A stretch of DNA of 64,000 nt from Chitinophaga filiformis (GCF_021646545.1 NZ_JAKIRP010000023.1:1-64000); one strand, 5' to 3'. Counted from the first letter of the stretch, positions 53,970-62,599 are shown. The notes: generated by a model not told the origin, from the letters alone. Made by a program: numbers and translations.

Positions 53970-54422
53970 ATGTCGGAAGTTATTATTTACACGGACGGTT
54001 CCTCCCGTGGTAACCCTGGCCCTGGTGGCTACGGCGTTATCCTGATGTGGAACAGCGTCCGCAAGGAATTATCACAAGGATACCGTCTCACCACCAACAA
54101 CAGGATGGAGCTCATGGCCGTGATCGTGGCCCTGGAAGCCCTGAAAAAAGATGGACTGCAGGTGAAGATCTTCACAGACAGCCAGTATGTGGTCAACAGT
54201 ATTGAGAAAGGCTGGTTATGGAGCTGGGTGAAGACCGGTTTTAAAGACAAGAAGAACAAGGATCTCTGGCAACGTTTCATTCCTGCTTTCAAGAAACATC
54301 AGGTGAAGTTTCAATGGGTAAAAGGACACTCTACAAATCCCATGAACAACCGTTGTGATGAACTGGCCACGCAGGCCGCAGATAGTGGTAACTGGCTGGA
54401 AGATGTTGGTTTTGAAGGATAG
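53970..54422 (+). CDS. rnhA: Ribonuclease HI
   Basis: 150 residues. The RNase H fold is complete: first catalytic Asp in IIYTDGSSRGNPGPGGYG, Glu in TTNNRMELMAV, Asp in KIFTDSQYVVNSI, the basic handle-like region (WLWSWVKTGFKDKKNKDLW) and the last His/Asp in WVKGHSTNPMNNRCDELA. It removes RNA from RNA-DNA hybrids such as primers and R-loops. It is a single gene, 33 bp after the carboxylase gene but with its own -7 promoter element, and is followed by a terminator. Confidence 0.96.
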   Translation: MSEVIIYTDGSSRGNPGPGGYGVILMWNSVRKELSQGYRLTTNNRMELMAVIVALEALKKDGLQVKIFTDSQYVVNSIEKGWLWSWVKTGFKDKKNKDLWQRFIPAFKKHQVKFQWVKGHSTNPMNNRCDELATQAADSGNWLEDVGFEG

Positions 54423-54455
54423 TGTTATCTGATCATAAACGTTTATAGATATTGA

Positions 54456-54487
54456 AGGGCTGTTCGCTATTGCGAATGGCCCTTTTT
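54456..54487 (+). terminator. Terminator of rnhA
   Basis: AGGGCTGTTCGC and GCGAATGGCCCT pair (10 of 12) around TATT and run into TTTTT, 34 bp after the stop codon. Confidence 0.8.
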
Positions 54488-54618
54488 GCGTTTCTCTTTA
54501 ACATTTATTTAATGATTTGTCGAAATTAGTCCACCAATAACAAAATTCTGTGCAACCACTGAAAGCATATCGCTGCTTACTTTTAGGGTATTAAATCAAT
54601 GCCTTAAACGACTAAGTT

Positions 54619-55173
54619 ATGACACACTGGAAGATTGATGAATCACACAGCGAAATTGGATTCAAAGTAAAGCACCTGATGATCACTAACGTGAGTGGCT
54701 ATTTTACACAGTTCACCGGAAGTATAGAGACCGACAGCGAGGATTTCCACGATGCAAGCATTACTTTTGAAGCAGCTACAGACAGTATCAGCACCCTGAA
54801 TAAACAAAGGGATGAGCATTTAAGAGGCAGCGATTTCTTCGACACAGCGCATCATCCGAAGATCACTTTCGTATCTAAAAAGATCAAAAAGATTACTGAG
54901 GAAGATTATAAGGTGGTGGGAGACCTTACCATCAAAGGGCATACACATGCAATTGAACTGGAGGTAGTGCGTAATGGTGTTGTGACAGATCCTTATGGCC
55001 AGGAGAAAGAAGGCTTTTCCATCAAGGGACGCCTGCACCGCGCTGATTATGGTCTACGCTGGAATGCAGCTACAGAAGCAGGCAGTATTGTGTTGAGTGA
55101 TGAGGTGAAACTGCATATGGAGATCCAGCTGGTAAAGGTGACTGAACCTGTATTGGTTGCAGTGGCGCAGTAA
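54619..55173 (+). CDS. YceI family protein
   Basis: 184 residues without a signal peptide. The YceI lipocalin-like barrel is recognisable from WKIDESHSEIGFKVKHLMITNVSGYF, SITFEAATDSISTLNKQRDEHLRGSDFFDTAHHPKITF and VVGDLTIKGHTHAIELEV, ending with the LSDEVKLHMEIQL strand. Members bind polyisoprenoid chains or similar hydrophobic ligands; a cytoplasmic location is expected here. It may be co-transcribed with the luciferase-like gene 40 bp downstream. Confidence 0.94.
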   Translation: MTHWKIDESHSEIGFKVKHLMITNVSGYFTQFTGSIETDSEDFHDASITFEAATDSISTLNKQRDEHLRGSDFFDTAHHPKITFVSKKIKKITEEDYKVVGDLTIKGHTHAIELEVVRNGVVTDPYGQEKEGFSIKGRLHRADYGLRWNAATEAGSIVLSDEVKLHMEIQLVKVTEPVLVAVAQ

Positions 55174-55213
55174 TACCAGGAACAGCTAAATAGAATTTTC
55201 TCTGATAAAAGAT

Positions 55214-56242
55214 ATGATAGAAATAGGAATAGACAGTTTTGCAGCCCGGTTTACCGACAACGCGGCGGCAGCATTGAGTGACAAGGACGCGATGTTCCAG
55301 TTGCTGGAAAGAATGGAACACGCGGACAAGTCGGGCCTGGATGTATTTGGTATTGGTGAGCATCACCGGAAAGGCTTCCTGGACGCAGCGCCTACACATA
55401 TACTGGCGGCGGCCGCTTCCCGTACAAAGCGGATAAAGCTGGCCAGCGCAGTGACGGTATTAAGCGCAATAGACCCGGTCAGGGCATTTCAGAACTTCGC
55501 TACATTGGACTTAATTTCCGGTGGCCGTGCGGAAATGGTGGTAGGCAGAGGCTCATTTACAGATGCTTTCCCCTTGTTCGGTTACAACCTGGATGATTAT
55601 GATGATCTCTTCGCGGAGAAACTGGAACTCTTACTGGAAATAAGAGACAATGAATATGTGACCTGGTCAGGTAAATTCAGGCCTGCATTAAAGAACCAGC
55701 CGGTTTACCCAAGACCAATACAGGAACAATTGCCGATCTGGCTGGGCGTGGGAGGAACACCGCAATCGTTCGTACGTGCAGGAGCACTGGGATTACCATT
55801 GATGGTAGCGATCATCGGCGGGGAAACACACCGTTTCCGTCCGCTAATAGATCTCTATCGGGAAGCAGGACGAAGGGCAGGACACGCGCCTGAAAAGCTG
55901 ACTGTAGGTCTGCACTCCCTGGGATATCTGGCTGAGACGACTGAACAGGCAATAGAAGATTTCTATCCAGGCTATGCTGCCAGCATGACGAAAGTGGGAA
56001 AGGAACGTGGCTGGCCTCCGATGACGAAAGAACGTTTTATGAGCCAGATGGGTCCCACAGGCGCCTTGCTGGTAGGCGGAGTGGAAGAGATCGCGGAAAA
56101 GGTATTGCGTCATGCCAATGCGCTGGGAGGCATATCCAGGCTTACTTTTCAGATGGACTCTGCGGAAGTATCGCATGAGAAATTGATGAATGCTATTGAG
56201 TTGATAGGAAAGAAGCTGAAGTCATTGGTAAATGCCAAATAA
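55214..56242 (+). CDS. LLM-class (luciferase-like) flavin-dependent oxidoreductase
   Basis: 342 residues. The luciferase-like TIM barrel is shown by FGIGEHHRKGFLDAAPTHILAAAASRTKRIKLASAVTVLS, DLISGGRAEMVVGRGSF and VYPRPIQEQLPIWLGVGGTPQSFVRAG. Such enzymes use reduced FMN or F420 to oxidise small molecules; without a bound-substrate motif the reaction is open. It follows the YceI gene by 40 bp on the same strand. The upstream leader of the next gene forms a long hairpin. Confidence 0.92.
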   Translation: MIEIGIDSFAARFTDNAAAALSDKDAMFQLLERMEHADKSGLDVFGIGEHHRKGFLDAAPTHILAAAASRTKRIKLASAVTVLSAIDPVRAFQNFATLDLISGGRAEMVVGRGSFTDAFPLFGYNLDDYDDLFAEKLELLLEIRDNEYVTWSGKFRPALKNQPVYPRPIQEQLPIWLGVGGTPQSFVRAGALGLPLMVAIIGGETHRFRPLIDLYREAGRRAGHAPEKLTVGLHSLGYLAETTEQAIEDFYPGYAASMTKVGKERGWPPMTKERFMSQMGPTGALLVGGVEEIAEKVLRHANALGGISRLTFQMDSAEVSHEKLMNAIELIGKKLKSLVNAK

Positions 56243-56249
56243 TAAATGA

Positions 56250-56322
56250 TTCCTGGTTCATCAGATTTAGGGAAAGTATTAGTATATTAGTTGAAATACC
56301 CTGAACCTGATGAAACCAGGAA
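56250..56322 (+). promoter_or_regulatory. Inverted repeat that covers the next start codon
   Basis: The left arm (56250-56272, TTCCTGGTTCATCAG...AGGG) pairs with the right arm (56299-56322, CCCTGAACCTGATGAAACCA...), 21 of 24 positions, one bulge. The ATG at 56310-56312 is in the right arm, so the start codon would be paired in the mRNA. Confidence 0.6.
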
Positions 56323-56708
56323 AATTCCTTGATTATGTTATCCCGTTAATCCTTTTGGTGGTACAGCTTTACACGTTGTATCTGATTAACACAACGAATT
56401 ATGTAGTGAATAACGACAGTAAATTCTACATCGGTATCGGCGCTGTGCTGTCAAGCATAGTTATAATGCGCTTTAATCCCCGGATAGGGAAACTGATTAC
56501 ACTGGCCGTATTGGTGGCCGGGCTTTTCGGTTGGATTGTCTTCACATCTACGCGCACGGTTTTCTCAACAAATATCTTTTTCGGAATAGAATACCGGCTT
56601 GAATTCCTCTCGCTTGGGCTATTGCTCCTGTTTACGATCCTCAATTTCAGGTCACTTAAGCGATATTTGAAGTGGTTGCTGCAGGAAGAATCCAACTCCA
56701 CTCCTTAA
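56310..56708 (+). CDS. Small integral membrane protein, 132 aa
   Basis: Four hydrophobic helices: YVIPLILLVVQLYTLYLI, FYIGIGAVLSSIVIM, LITLAVLVAGLFGWIVF and LEFLSLGLLLLFTILNF, joined by short loops, with a basic C-terminus (RSLKRYLKWLLQEE). No family recognised. Its start codon lies inside an inverted repeat, and its last 4 bp overlap the convergent FtsX-type permease gene. Confidence 0.7.
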   Translation: MKPGKFLDYVIPLILLVVQLYTLYLINTTNYVVNNDSKFYIGIGAVLSSIVIMRFNPRIGKLITLAVLVAGLFGWIVFTSTRTVFSTNIFFGIEYRLEFLSLGLLLLFTILNFRSLKRYLKWLLQEESNSTP

Positions 56709-59116
56709 TCCGCTTTTAAATACTTCACCGGATTTGTCAGCGCTATTTTCAGCGCCTGATAGCTTACCGTCAGTACTGCCACCACCAACGCAAATACACC
56801 TGCCAGTACAAACATCCAGCCACTGATCGGAATGCGGTAAGCAAAATTATTGAGCCATTTATCCATGGCCCACCAGGCTATAGGGCAGGACAAAAGAATA
56901 GCGATGAATACCAGTTTTACAAAATCCCTCGAAAGCAATAATGCGATATAGGAAGACGACGCACCCAGTACTTTCCTTATGCTCACTTCTTTGATGCGCA
57001 ATTGTGCGGCATAAGCCGATAATCCGAACAGGCCCATACAGGATATAAATATTGCAAAGGCCGCGAAGGCTTTGAATATAGTGCTCATCTGATTCTCAGA
57101 TGCATAGAGCCGGTTAAGTTTATCGTCAATGAAGGTATACGTGAATGTACCGGTTGGTGTCAGCGTCTTTATTTTCTTCTCCATGAAAGCAAGGGCGGGC
57201 TGTATACGTCCGGGCCTTATTTTCAACAGCAGATAATTGGCGCGATAAGGGTCATATTTGATCACCAGCGGATCTACAGGCGTATGCAGGGATGCGAAGT
57301 TGAAATTCTTCACTACACCTACCACAGTGCCGGTATCGCCATCGAGCACGAAACGCTCACCGATGGGCGATGTCAGGTGATAAGCCTTCACTGCTGATTC
57401 ATTGATGATATACTCTTTGTGCTTTACTGCCGGCATCTGGTTGAGAAAGTTCCTGCCTTCCAGCAAAGGGATCTGCAGCGTCGGTAGAAGCCGTTCGTCC
57501 GACCACATGATGCGGCTGTTGTCAAATTCCTGTTTGGGATCTGAAGACAAAGGCATGAAAGGCTGTGAACTGAACCGGTCGCCGGGAAGTGTGGAAACTA
57601 TAGAGAAATCGGCTATATCAGGGCTTTGATTAATGTCATTGATCAGTGAACCGAAGCGTTGCCACATAGGTCCGTAGATAGTGACAGCCGCAAGTTGAGT
57701 GCGGTCGAACCCAAGGTCCTTGTCATGGAAAAATCTGATCTGCCGGTAGATCACGATCGTACTGATGATCATAAACACGGATACTACAAACTGAAAAATC
57801 ACCAGTCCTTTCCTGATCGCATTCACAGAAGATCCCGGCGTACCCTTGCCTTTCAGTGCTGTAACAGGATGGAAGCGCGCCACACTCCACGCAGGATAGC
57901 TTCCGGCCAGCAAACCGATAAAGATGATCAGTAATGCAATGATGCCGAGATTCGAAAAGGTGAAAAGTTCACCGGCGTAAAGTGAGCGGGATGCTATTAC
58001 GTTGTAGAAAGGGATCGCTGCTTTGAACAGGATCAAAGCCAATACACTGGCGGCCAGCGAGGTTATTAACGATTCTGCCAGGATCTGTATGATCACCTGT
58101 TGCCGTGTAGCGCCTACTACTTTGCGCATACCTATTTCCTTCATCCTGCCGAAGGCTTGCGCGGTATAGAGGTTGATAAAATTGACTGCAGCTATGAGTA
58201 GTATGAATAAGGCTGCCAGGGAAAAGATCCTGACATAGGTAATGTCACTGTTAGGCGCCATTTCCTTCTCCAGCTTGGAGTGGAGGTGGATGTCGGTGAT
58301 GGGTTGCAGACCGATCTCCCTGTCTGCCAATATCTCTTCACGTGTTTCACCCGTTGGCAGAAAAAATTTTACGGTAAGATCATTGAGGCGCGATCTTACC
58401 TTTTCAAAGGAAGCGGCTTTGTCCAGCACTACATAGGTGTAAAAGCCATTCCAGGTCCTGTTAGCCAGCGACTGATCGTTCTGATGATGGCGAATGGTAG
58501 CCATCGACAGCAGGTAATCAAACTGCAGGTGGGATGGGTAAGTATGCTCGCGGATGACGCCTGTTACCTTTAAGGGAGCGTTGTTCACATCATCGCGCAG
58601 TACTTTGCCAACAGGATCGGTGTCGCCGAAGTACCGCTGTGCCATTTTCTCTGTAATAACAATGTTATCAGGCCCCTGCAGTGCCGTAGCCTTATCTCCG
58701 GCCACAAAATCCAGGTCAAATACGTCCGTTACAGTTGGATCGGCGAAGAAGCCGTTTTTCTCCTCAAACTTGTTTATAACGCCATTGGGAGCAGTGTAAC
58801 TGAACACCTGGAGCGGGTAGGGCCGGTGAAAGCGTACGATATTAACCACTTCAGGAAATTCTTCCTGCAGGGCAGGACCGGTAGGAAAAGAGGTGGCAGC
58901 CCAGTGACGGGCGCCTTCTCCCTTACCCTGTAAGGTGACACGGAAGATGCGGTCGGCTTTGGAGTACCCCTCGTCATAACTCAGTTCCTGTTTTACATGA
59001 AATATGATGAGCAGGGCGCAGGCCATTCCCAGTGCGAGACCGGCTATGTTGATGGTGGTGAAGATCTTATTCTTCCACAGGTTGCGTAAGGCTATTTTAA
59101 GATAACTCTTTAACAT
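56705..59116 (-). CDS. MacB/FtsX-type ABC transporter permease
   Basis: 804 residues (804-codon reading from the ATG at 59116, which starts LKSYLKIALRNLWKNKIFTTINI as usual for the family). It has two copies of a periplasmic MacB-PCD-like domain each followed by FtsX-type helices: one after ~20-45, helices at ~285-440, a second soluble part, helices at ~680-800 (SENQMSTIFKAFAAFAIFISCMGLFGLSAYA). Long orphan permeases like this are common in Bacteroidota and act with an ATPase encoded elsewhere, in export or mechanotransmission. No ATPase gene is adjacent. Confidence 0.92.
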   Translation of the reverse strand: MLKSYLKIALRNLWKNKIFTTINIAGLALGMACALLIIFHVKQELSYDEGYSKADRIFRVTLQGKGEGARHWAATSFPTGPALQEEFPEVVNIVRFHRPYPLQVFSYTAPNGVINKFEEKNGFFADPTVTDVFDLDFVAGDKATALQGPDNIVITEKMAQRYFGDTDPVGKVLRDDVNNAPLKVTGVIREHTYPSHLQFDYLLSMATIRHHQNDQSLANRTWNGFYTYVVLDKAASFEKVRSRLNDLTVKFFLPTGETREEILADREIGLQPITDIHLHSKLEKEMAPNSDITYVRIFSLAALFILLIAAVNFINLYTAQAFGRMKEIGMRKVVGATRQQVIIQILAESLITSLAASVLALILFKAAIPFYNVIASRSLYAGELFTFSNLGIIALLIIFIGLLAGSYPAWSVARFHPVTALKGKGTPGSSVNAIRKGLVIFQFVVSVFMIISTIVIYRQIRFFHDKDLGFDRTQLAAVTIYGPMWQRFGSLINDINQSPDIADFSIVSTLPGDRFSSQPFMPLSSDPKQEFDNSRIMWSDERLLPTLQIPLLEGRNFLNQMPAVKHKEYIINESAVKAYHLTSPIGERFVLDGDTGTVVGVVKNFNFASLHTPVDPLVIKYDPYRANYLLLKIRPGRIQPALAFMEKKIKTLTPTGTFTYTFIDDKLNRLYASENQMSTIFKAFAAFAIFISCMGLFGLSAYAAQLRIKEVSIRKVLGASSSYIALLLSRDFVKLVFIAILLSCPIAWWAMDKWLNNFAYRIPISGWMFVLAGVFALVVAVLTVSYQALKIALTNPVKYLKAD

Positions 59117-59265
59117 ACAATGATGAAATATACTAAGTATCATCCAAGTAAGTGCCGGATTGTTAATGCGTTAATAATCAGTAAAGTATTTATAGGGGTA
59201 AGGACCAAAATGTCCGTTTTTAATACAATATCTGTCCACTTTTAAAAAAGTTCGCCGTAGTTCGG

Positions 59266-59273
59266 TAGTTTTG
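59266..59273 (+). promoter_or_regulatory. Probable -7 element of the START-domain gene
   Basis: TAGTTTTG matches TAnnTTTG, 20 bp before the ATG at 59294. A TTTT at 59240-59243 is at 22 bp and is only a weak -33 candidate. Confidence 0.4.
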
Positions 59274-59293
59274 TGACGGATTTCAACCTATAG

Positions 59294-59941
59294 ATGAACA
59301 TGAAACATTTATCGATCGTTAGCCTGGCCCTGCTTTTCAGCCTGGTGAGTTTTGGACAGGAAACCTGGACATTAAAGAGTAACAAAGATGGCATCGCCAT
59401 CTATACCAAGACTATAGAAAACTCTAATTACAAGGGCATCAGGGTAAAGTGTTCTTTACCAGCTACTTTGTCCCAGTTTGTAGCGGTGATTATGGATGTG
59501 AATACGGCCACTGAATGGCTGTACAGCACTAAATCGAGCACTTTACTGAAACAGGTATCTCCCGCTGAGGTTTACTACTATTCCGAAGTTGGACTGCCCT
59601 GGCCGCTAAGTAACAGGGATTTCGTTTGTCATCTGACGGCGAAGCAGGACCCACGTACCAAAATAGTGACTATTGACGGTCCTGTAGTACCGGACTATAT
59701 GCCGGAGAAAAGCGGTATTGTACGTGTAACACGTTCTTCCGGAAAATGGATCATTGCGCCCGGAGAGAACAATACAGTGAATATTGAGTATACATTGGAG
59801 GCTGATCCTGGTGGAAGCATTCCTGCCTGGCTGGTGAACCTGTTTGCCACCAAAGGCCCGATGGAGTCTTTCAGGAAACTGAAAACCCAGATCAACAAAC
59901 CGCAGTACAAGAAAGTGCAGTATGCCTTTATAAAGAACTGA
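59294..59941 (+). CDS. Secreted START-domain (lipid-binding) protein
   Basis: 215 residues. A signal peptide ends at LVSFGQ. The START/Bet v1-like domain covers the rest: ETWTLKSNKDGIAIYTKTIENSNYKGIRVKC, the TEWLYSTKSSTLLKQVSPAEVYYYSEVGLPWPLSNRDF block and the last helix WLVNLFATKGPMESFRKLK. The fold holds a hydrophobic ligand such as a sterol or lipid. A periplasmic lipid-handling role is likely. It is monocistronic and converges on the lipoprotein gene 12 bp away. Confidence 0.9.
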   Translation: MNMKHLSIVSLALLFSLVSFGQETWTLKSNKDGIAIYTKTIENSNYKGIRVKCSLPATLSQFVAVIMDVNTATEWLYSTKSSTLLKQVSPAEVYYYSEVGLPWPLSNRDFVCHLTAKQDPRTKIVTIDGPVVPDYMPEKSGIVRVTRSSGKWIIAPGENNTVNIEYTLEADPGGSIPAWLVNLFATKGPMESFRKLKTQINKPQYKKVQYAFIKN

Positions 59942-59952
59942 CGGTTACCTGA

Positions 59953-60447
59953 TTAAAATTTCTTCCCTGCAACTTTCCCTACATAAGTGCCCTGCATTTG
60001 TCGGCCAGCTACGGTGATGTCGAAATCTATTGTGAAGGTTTCTCCGTTATTGCTGACATTCATAGTGCCTGCTGTTACACCCGTAATCTCAAATCCATTA
60101 CCATATATGCCGCTGGGCGTATACTTTACTACCGCATTGGAAAAATGCTTTCTTTTATCGTAAGCAGCGTCATTACGATCCAGGTACGTATACTTATGAG
60201 AGAAATAAAGGCTGTCAACGAAGATCTGTACAGCGTTTTGAATATATGTGGGAGCTTGCGGAACATTGGTGAGTACTAATCCGTCATTACCTGTCCAGTA
60301 AGTATAGTCGGACAGGTAAGATTTCCCTTCTATCGTAAATTCCCCGCCTGTTGGTCTGACTTCATTTTCCTTTTCCACTTGCCCGTCTTTTCTGCATGCG
60401 CTGGCAAAAGTGCTTGCCGCAAGCAGGAACAATGCGAGTTTTTTCAT
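59953..60447 (-). CDS. Hypothetical lipoprotein, 164 aa
   Basis: The N-terminus is a lipoprotein signal (LALFLLAASTFASAC, Cys 18). The mature part is mostly beta strands (GGEFTIEGKSYLSDYTYWT, TMNVSNNGETFTIDFDITVAG, MQGTYVGKVAGKKF), a calycin-like pattern common in small Bacteroidota lipoproteins of unknown function. It is monocistronic; its upstream region contains the REP-like elements. Confidence 0.75.
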   Translation of the reverse strand: MKKLALFLLAASTFASACRKDGQVEKENEVRPTGGEFTIEGKSYLSDYTYWTGNDGLVLTNVPQAPTYIQNAVQIFVDSLYFSHKYTYLDRNDAAYDKRKHFSNAVVKYTPSGIYGNGFEITGVTAGTMNVSNNGETFTIDFDITVAGRQMQGTYVGKVAGKKF

Positions 60448-60545
60448 TGATCTATGGTTTGCTATATTGTTGTTGTGGTAACAGGCTGATGCAGACCTGT
60501 TTGCGTTTGCAAATATACATATTAATTTATTATTTATATCCCTGG

Positions 60546-60616
60546 GGTTTCACCCCGCGCTACAAACACTGGACTCCTGACGGAGTCCTATTGTGTTTTG
60601 TTGATGGCGATGGTTG
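60546..60616 (+). repeat. REP-like element, copy B
   Basis: 71 bp identical to copy C. It reads GGTTTCACCCCGCGCTACAA, ACACT, hairpin GGACTCC-TGAC-GGAGTCC (60571-60588), then a TTGTGTTTTGTTGATGG tail. Confidence 0.8.
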
Positions 60617-60620
60617 CCGC

Positions 60621-60728
60621 GGGGCGTTGGTCGCCGGGGTTCCGTGGGGCGTGGCTTTCCCGTGGTTTTCGGGGGACGCGGTTTCCCGGGGTTTCCCGGC
60701 GGGACGCGGTTTCCCGTGGTTTCCCCGT
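60621..60728 (+). repeat. GC-rich degenerate repeats between copies B and C
   Basis: GGGACGCGGTTTCCCG occurs at 60673-60688 and 60701-60716, and TTTCCCG(G/T)GG variants recur in between and around. Strong G/C skew and low complexity. Confidence 0.6.
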
Positions 60729-60799
60729 GGTTTCACCCCGCGCTACAAACACTGGACTCCTGACGGAGTCCTATTGTGTTTTGTTGATGGCGATGGTTG
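60729..60799 (+). repeat. REP-like element, copy C
   Basis: Exact 71-bp copy of copy B at an offset of 183 bp, hairpin at 60754-60771. Confidence 0.8.
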
Positions 60800-60866
60800 T
60801 GGGGGGGCGCCGGGTGGGCCTGGTTTCCCGTGGTTTTCCCGGGGCAGTGGTTCCTCGCGGTTGACG

Positions 60867-60925
60867 GGGTTTCACCCCGCGTTATAAACAATAGGCCCGC
60901 CGCGGCGAGCCTATTGTTTATAGAA
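60867..60925 (+). repeat. REP-like element, copy D, with a 40-nt hairpin
   Basis: GGGTTTCACCCCGCG is followed by TATAAACAATAGGC (60883-60896), a GC-rich core CGCC-GC-GGCG and the perfect counterpart GCCTATTGTTTATA (60909-60922). Same family flank as B and C with a different hairpin. Confidence 0.75.
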
Positions 60926-60979
60926 TGATGTTCCGTTCCGCGGTTGCATCTCTACTGAGATTACACCTGGGATCTCTCC

Positions 60980-62116
60980 TTACATATTGTTGTAGATATT
61001 CTGCATATCACGTGTCAGCTGATCATAGATCGGTCTGGTGAACTGCAGGAACAATTCCTGCGGAGGAGGTGGAGCTACGTCTTCTCCAACCATCAGCGCC
61101 TTGTCCTCATCGCTCAGCGCACGTTCGTCACCTTTAAAATACCCGTATTGATTCAGCCAGGTGTAGCTGCCCGGGAGTCTGTCGGTACGGATGATATTGT
61201 TAGTCGCCACATCGATCAGCTGATAGTCCAGCAGGCCTTTGGATACAACGGTCGCCTTTACAACGTACACTTTGGCTTTTACGGTGCCATAGCGATTGAT
61301 AGTAGCTTTACCAGTGCTGTCTTTTACAGTTGCCACGACGATCTGTTTGGACACTTCTCTTTCTGAGCGGTCTACGTAGGTTTGTCCTACTACGAAATCG
61401 TTGAAACTCATTTCCAGGAACTGGTCGGGTTGTATTTTATTGTTCCGGGCGATGCGCTCGTCCGTAAATTTCACAAACCGGTTGATGTTCCGCTGTTGCA
61501 GGTTACGGATCAGTACATCCCGGAACTGGTCGGCGCTGAACTGATAGTAGGGAGAGCGCACGTCTACGTGTCTCACTACCACATTCACAAGGCCTCTCTG
61601 GTAAGATTCGTCCATGAGCTGCGCCGAATTGCGGTAGTTAGGGATCAGGTTCAGGGCGGCCTGGAATTCATCAAAGGCTTGTCTGGCGGCGGCTTTATCG
61701 CCCTGTTCAAGCAGGGAGACGCCTCTGTCATACCTTACCTGGGCCGCATTTTCCTGGGCGCCGGTAATGGCATTCCGATAATCTTTCGGTTTTACAATGG
61801 CCAGGGCTGCAGGAGAGGCATGGATGCCATCGTACAGACGCTGGAGCGCACGGTATTCCGAGCGGATGTATTCCCATTTCAAAGGGTCGTTGGAGACCAT
61901 GTAGCCATTGACTTTATCTTCGTGGGAACGTTGGGCCTGTGAATAGGCCTGAGGAAGTAGTTGTAGTGAGACAGTGTGTTCAGGTCTTTTCTGTAATTTT
62001 TTTACGAACGACATTACCGCTTCATCGTAGCGGCCTTTGTTGTAGAGTTTTTCACCCGATTTACAGGACAGGATCAATAGGATAGGGGCTATGAGCCACC
62101 AGAAACGGTTTTGCAT
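60980..62116 (-). CDS. Hypothetical TPR-like lipoprotein, 378 aa
   Basis: A lipoprotein signal (WWLIAPILLILSC, Cys 18) is followed by TPR-like helices (residues ~20-170; KLYNKGRYDEAVMSFVKKLQ, VRYDRGVSLLEQGDKAAARQAFDEFQ) and a beta-rich part (~185-340) with NRFVKFTDERIARNN and QYVDRSEREVSK-like strands. The last ~40 residues contain a helix ending MQNIYNNM. I do not recognise a characterised family; the layout is that of envelope-assembly or gliding-associated lipoproteins (inference). It lies 20 bp downstream of smpB on the same strand. Confidence 0.8.
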   Translation of the reverse strand: MQNRFWWLIAPILLILSCKSGEKLYNKGRYDEAVMSFVKKLQKRPEHTVSLQLLPQAYSQAQRSHEDKVNGYMVSNDPLKWEYIRSEYRALQRLYDGIHASPAALAIVKPKDYRNAITGAQENAAQVRYDRGVSLLEQGDKAAARQAFDEFQAALNLIPNYRNSAQLMDESYQRGLVNVVVRHVDVRSPYYQFSADQFRDVLIRNLQQRNINRFVKFTDERIARNNKIQPDQFLEMSFNDFVVGQTYVDRSEREVSKQIVVATVKDSTGKATINRYGTVKAKVYVVKATVVSKGLLDYQLIDVATNNIIRTDRLPGSYTWLNQYGYFKGDERALSDEDKALMVGEDVAPPPPQELFLQFTRPIYDQLTRDMQNIYNNM

Positions 62117-62136
62117 ATGCTCGAATATAAATTTTC

Positions 62137-62577
62137 TTATTTCAGGAACCTTCTGATCTCCCTGTCCGTTTCACGCTGTTTAATGCTTTCACGTTTATCA
62201 TGCAGCTTTTTACCTTTACCGAGGCCGATCTCGATCTTTGCGAGGCTTTTGTCGGTAATAAAAATGCGAAGCGGGATAATGCTATAGCCGCGTTCTTTTA
62301 TCTTATTCTCAAGTTTCCGCAGTTCCCGCTTGGTCAGCAGTAACTTGCGTTCACGCAGGGGATCATGATTAGCATAAGTGCCGTGTGAATACTCGGCGAT
62401 ATGCAGGCTTTTAACAAACAATTCTCCTTTTGAGAAATAGCAGAATGAATCGTTGAAGCTTACCCTGCTTCCACGGATGGACTTGATCTCTGTGCCTGTC
62501 AACACCATGCCGGCAATATACTTATCCTCTATTGCGTACTCGAAATATGCCGATCTGTTCTTGAGTTCTGCTGCCAT
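62137..62577 (-). CDS. smpB: SsrA-binding protein SmpB
   Basis: 146 residues, the usual length. The beta-barrel has FEYAIEDKYIAGMVLTGTEIKSIR and the tmRNA-binding strands; the C-terminal tail has the diagnostic GKKLHDKRESIKQRE, which inserts into the empty mRNA channel. With tmRNA it rescues stalled ribosomes. It is encoded between accD and the TPR-like lipoprotein gene on the minus strand; the 110-bp gap to accD contains an AT-rich inverted repeat. Confidence 0.97.
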   Translation of the reverse strand: MAAELKNRSAYFEYAIEDKYIAGMVLTGTEIKSIRGSRVSFNDSFCYFSKGELFVKSLHIAEYSHGTYANHDPLRERKLLLTKRELRKLENKIKERGYSIIPLRIFITDKSLAKIEIGLGKGKKLHDKRESIKQRETDREIRRFLK

Positions 62578-62599
62578 CTTCTTATTAGTTAGGAGCTAA

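Larger units (their letters stand above)
60448..60979. other. Gene-free, GC-rich repeat region, 532 bp
   Basis: No supported ORF. It contains a 71-bp exact direct repeat, a GC-rich stretch of degenerate GGTTTCCCG-type repeats and a further hairpin. Two overlapping plus-strand frames (60396-60887, 60598-60864) follow the low-complexity sequence and are not protein-like. Confidence 0.75.

Noticed and set aside
60396..60887. Plus-strand frames of 163 and 88 codons across the REP-like region
   Set aside because: They consist of Gly/Arg/Pro/Trp low complexity produced by repeated GC-rich DNA, include the 71-bp repeat twice and overlap the lipoprotein gene.
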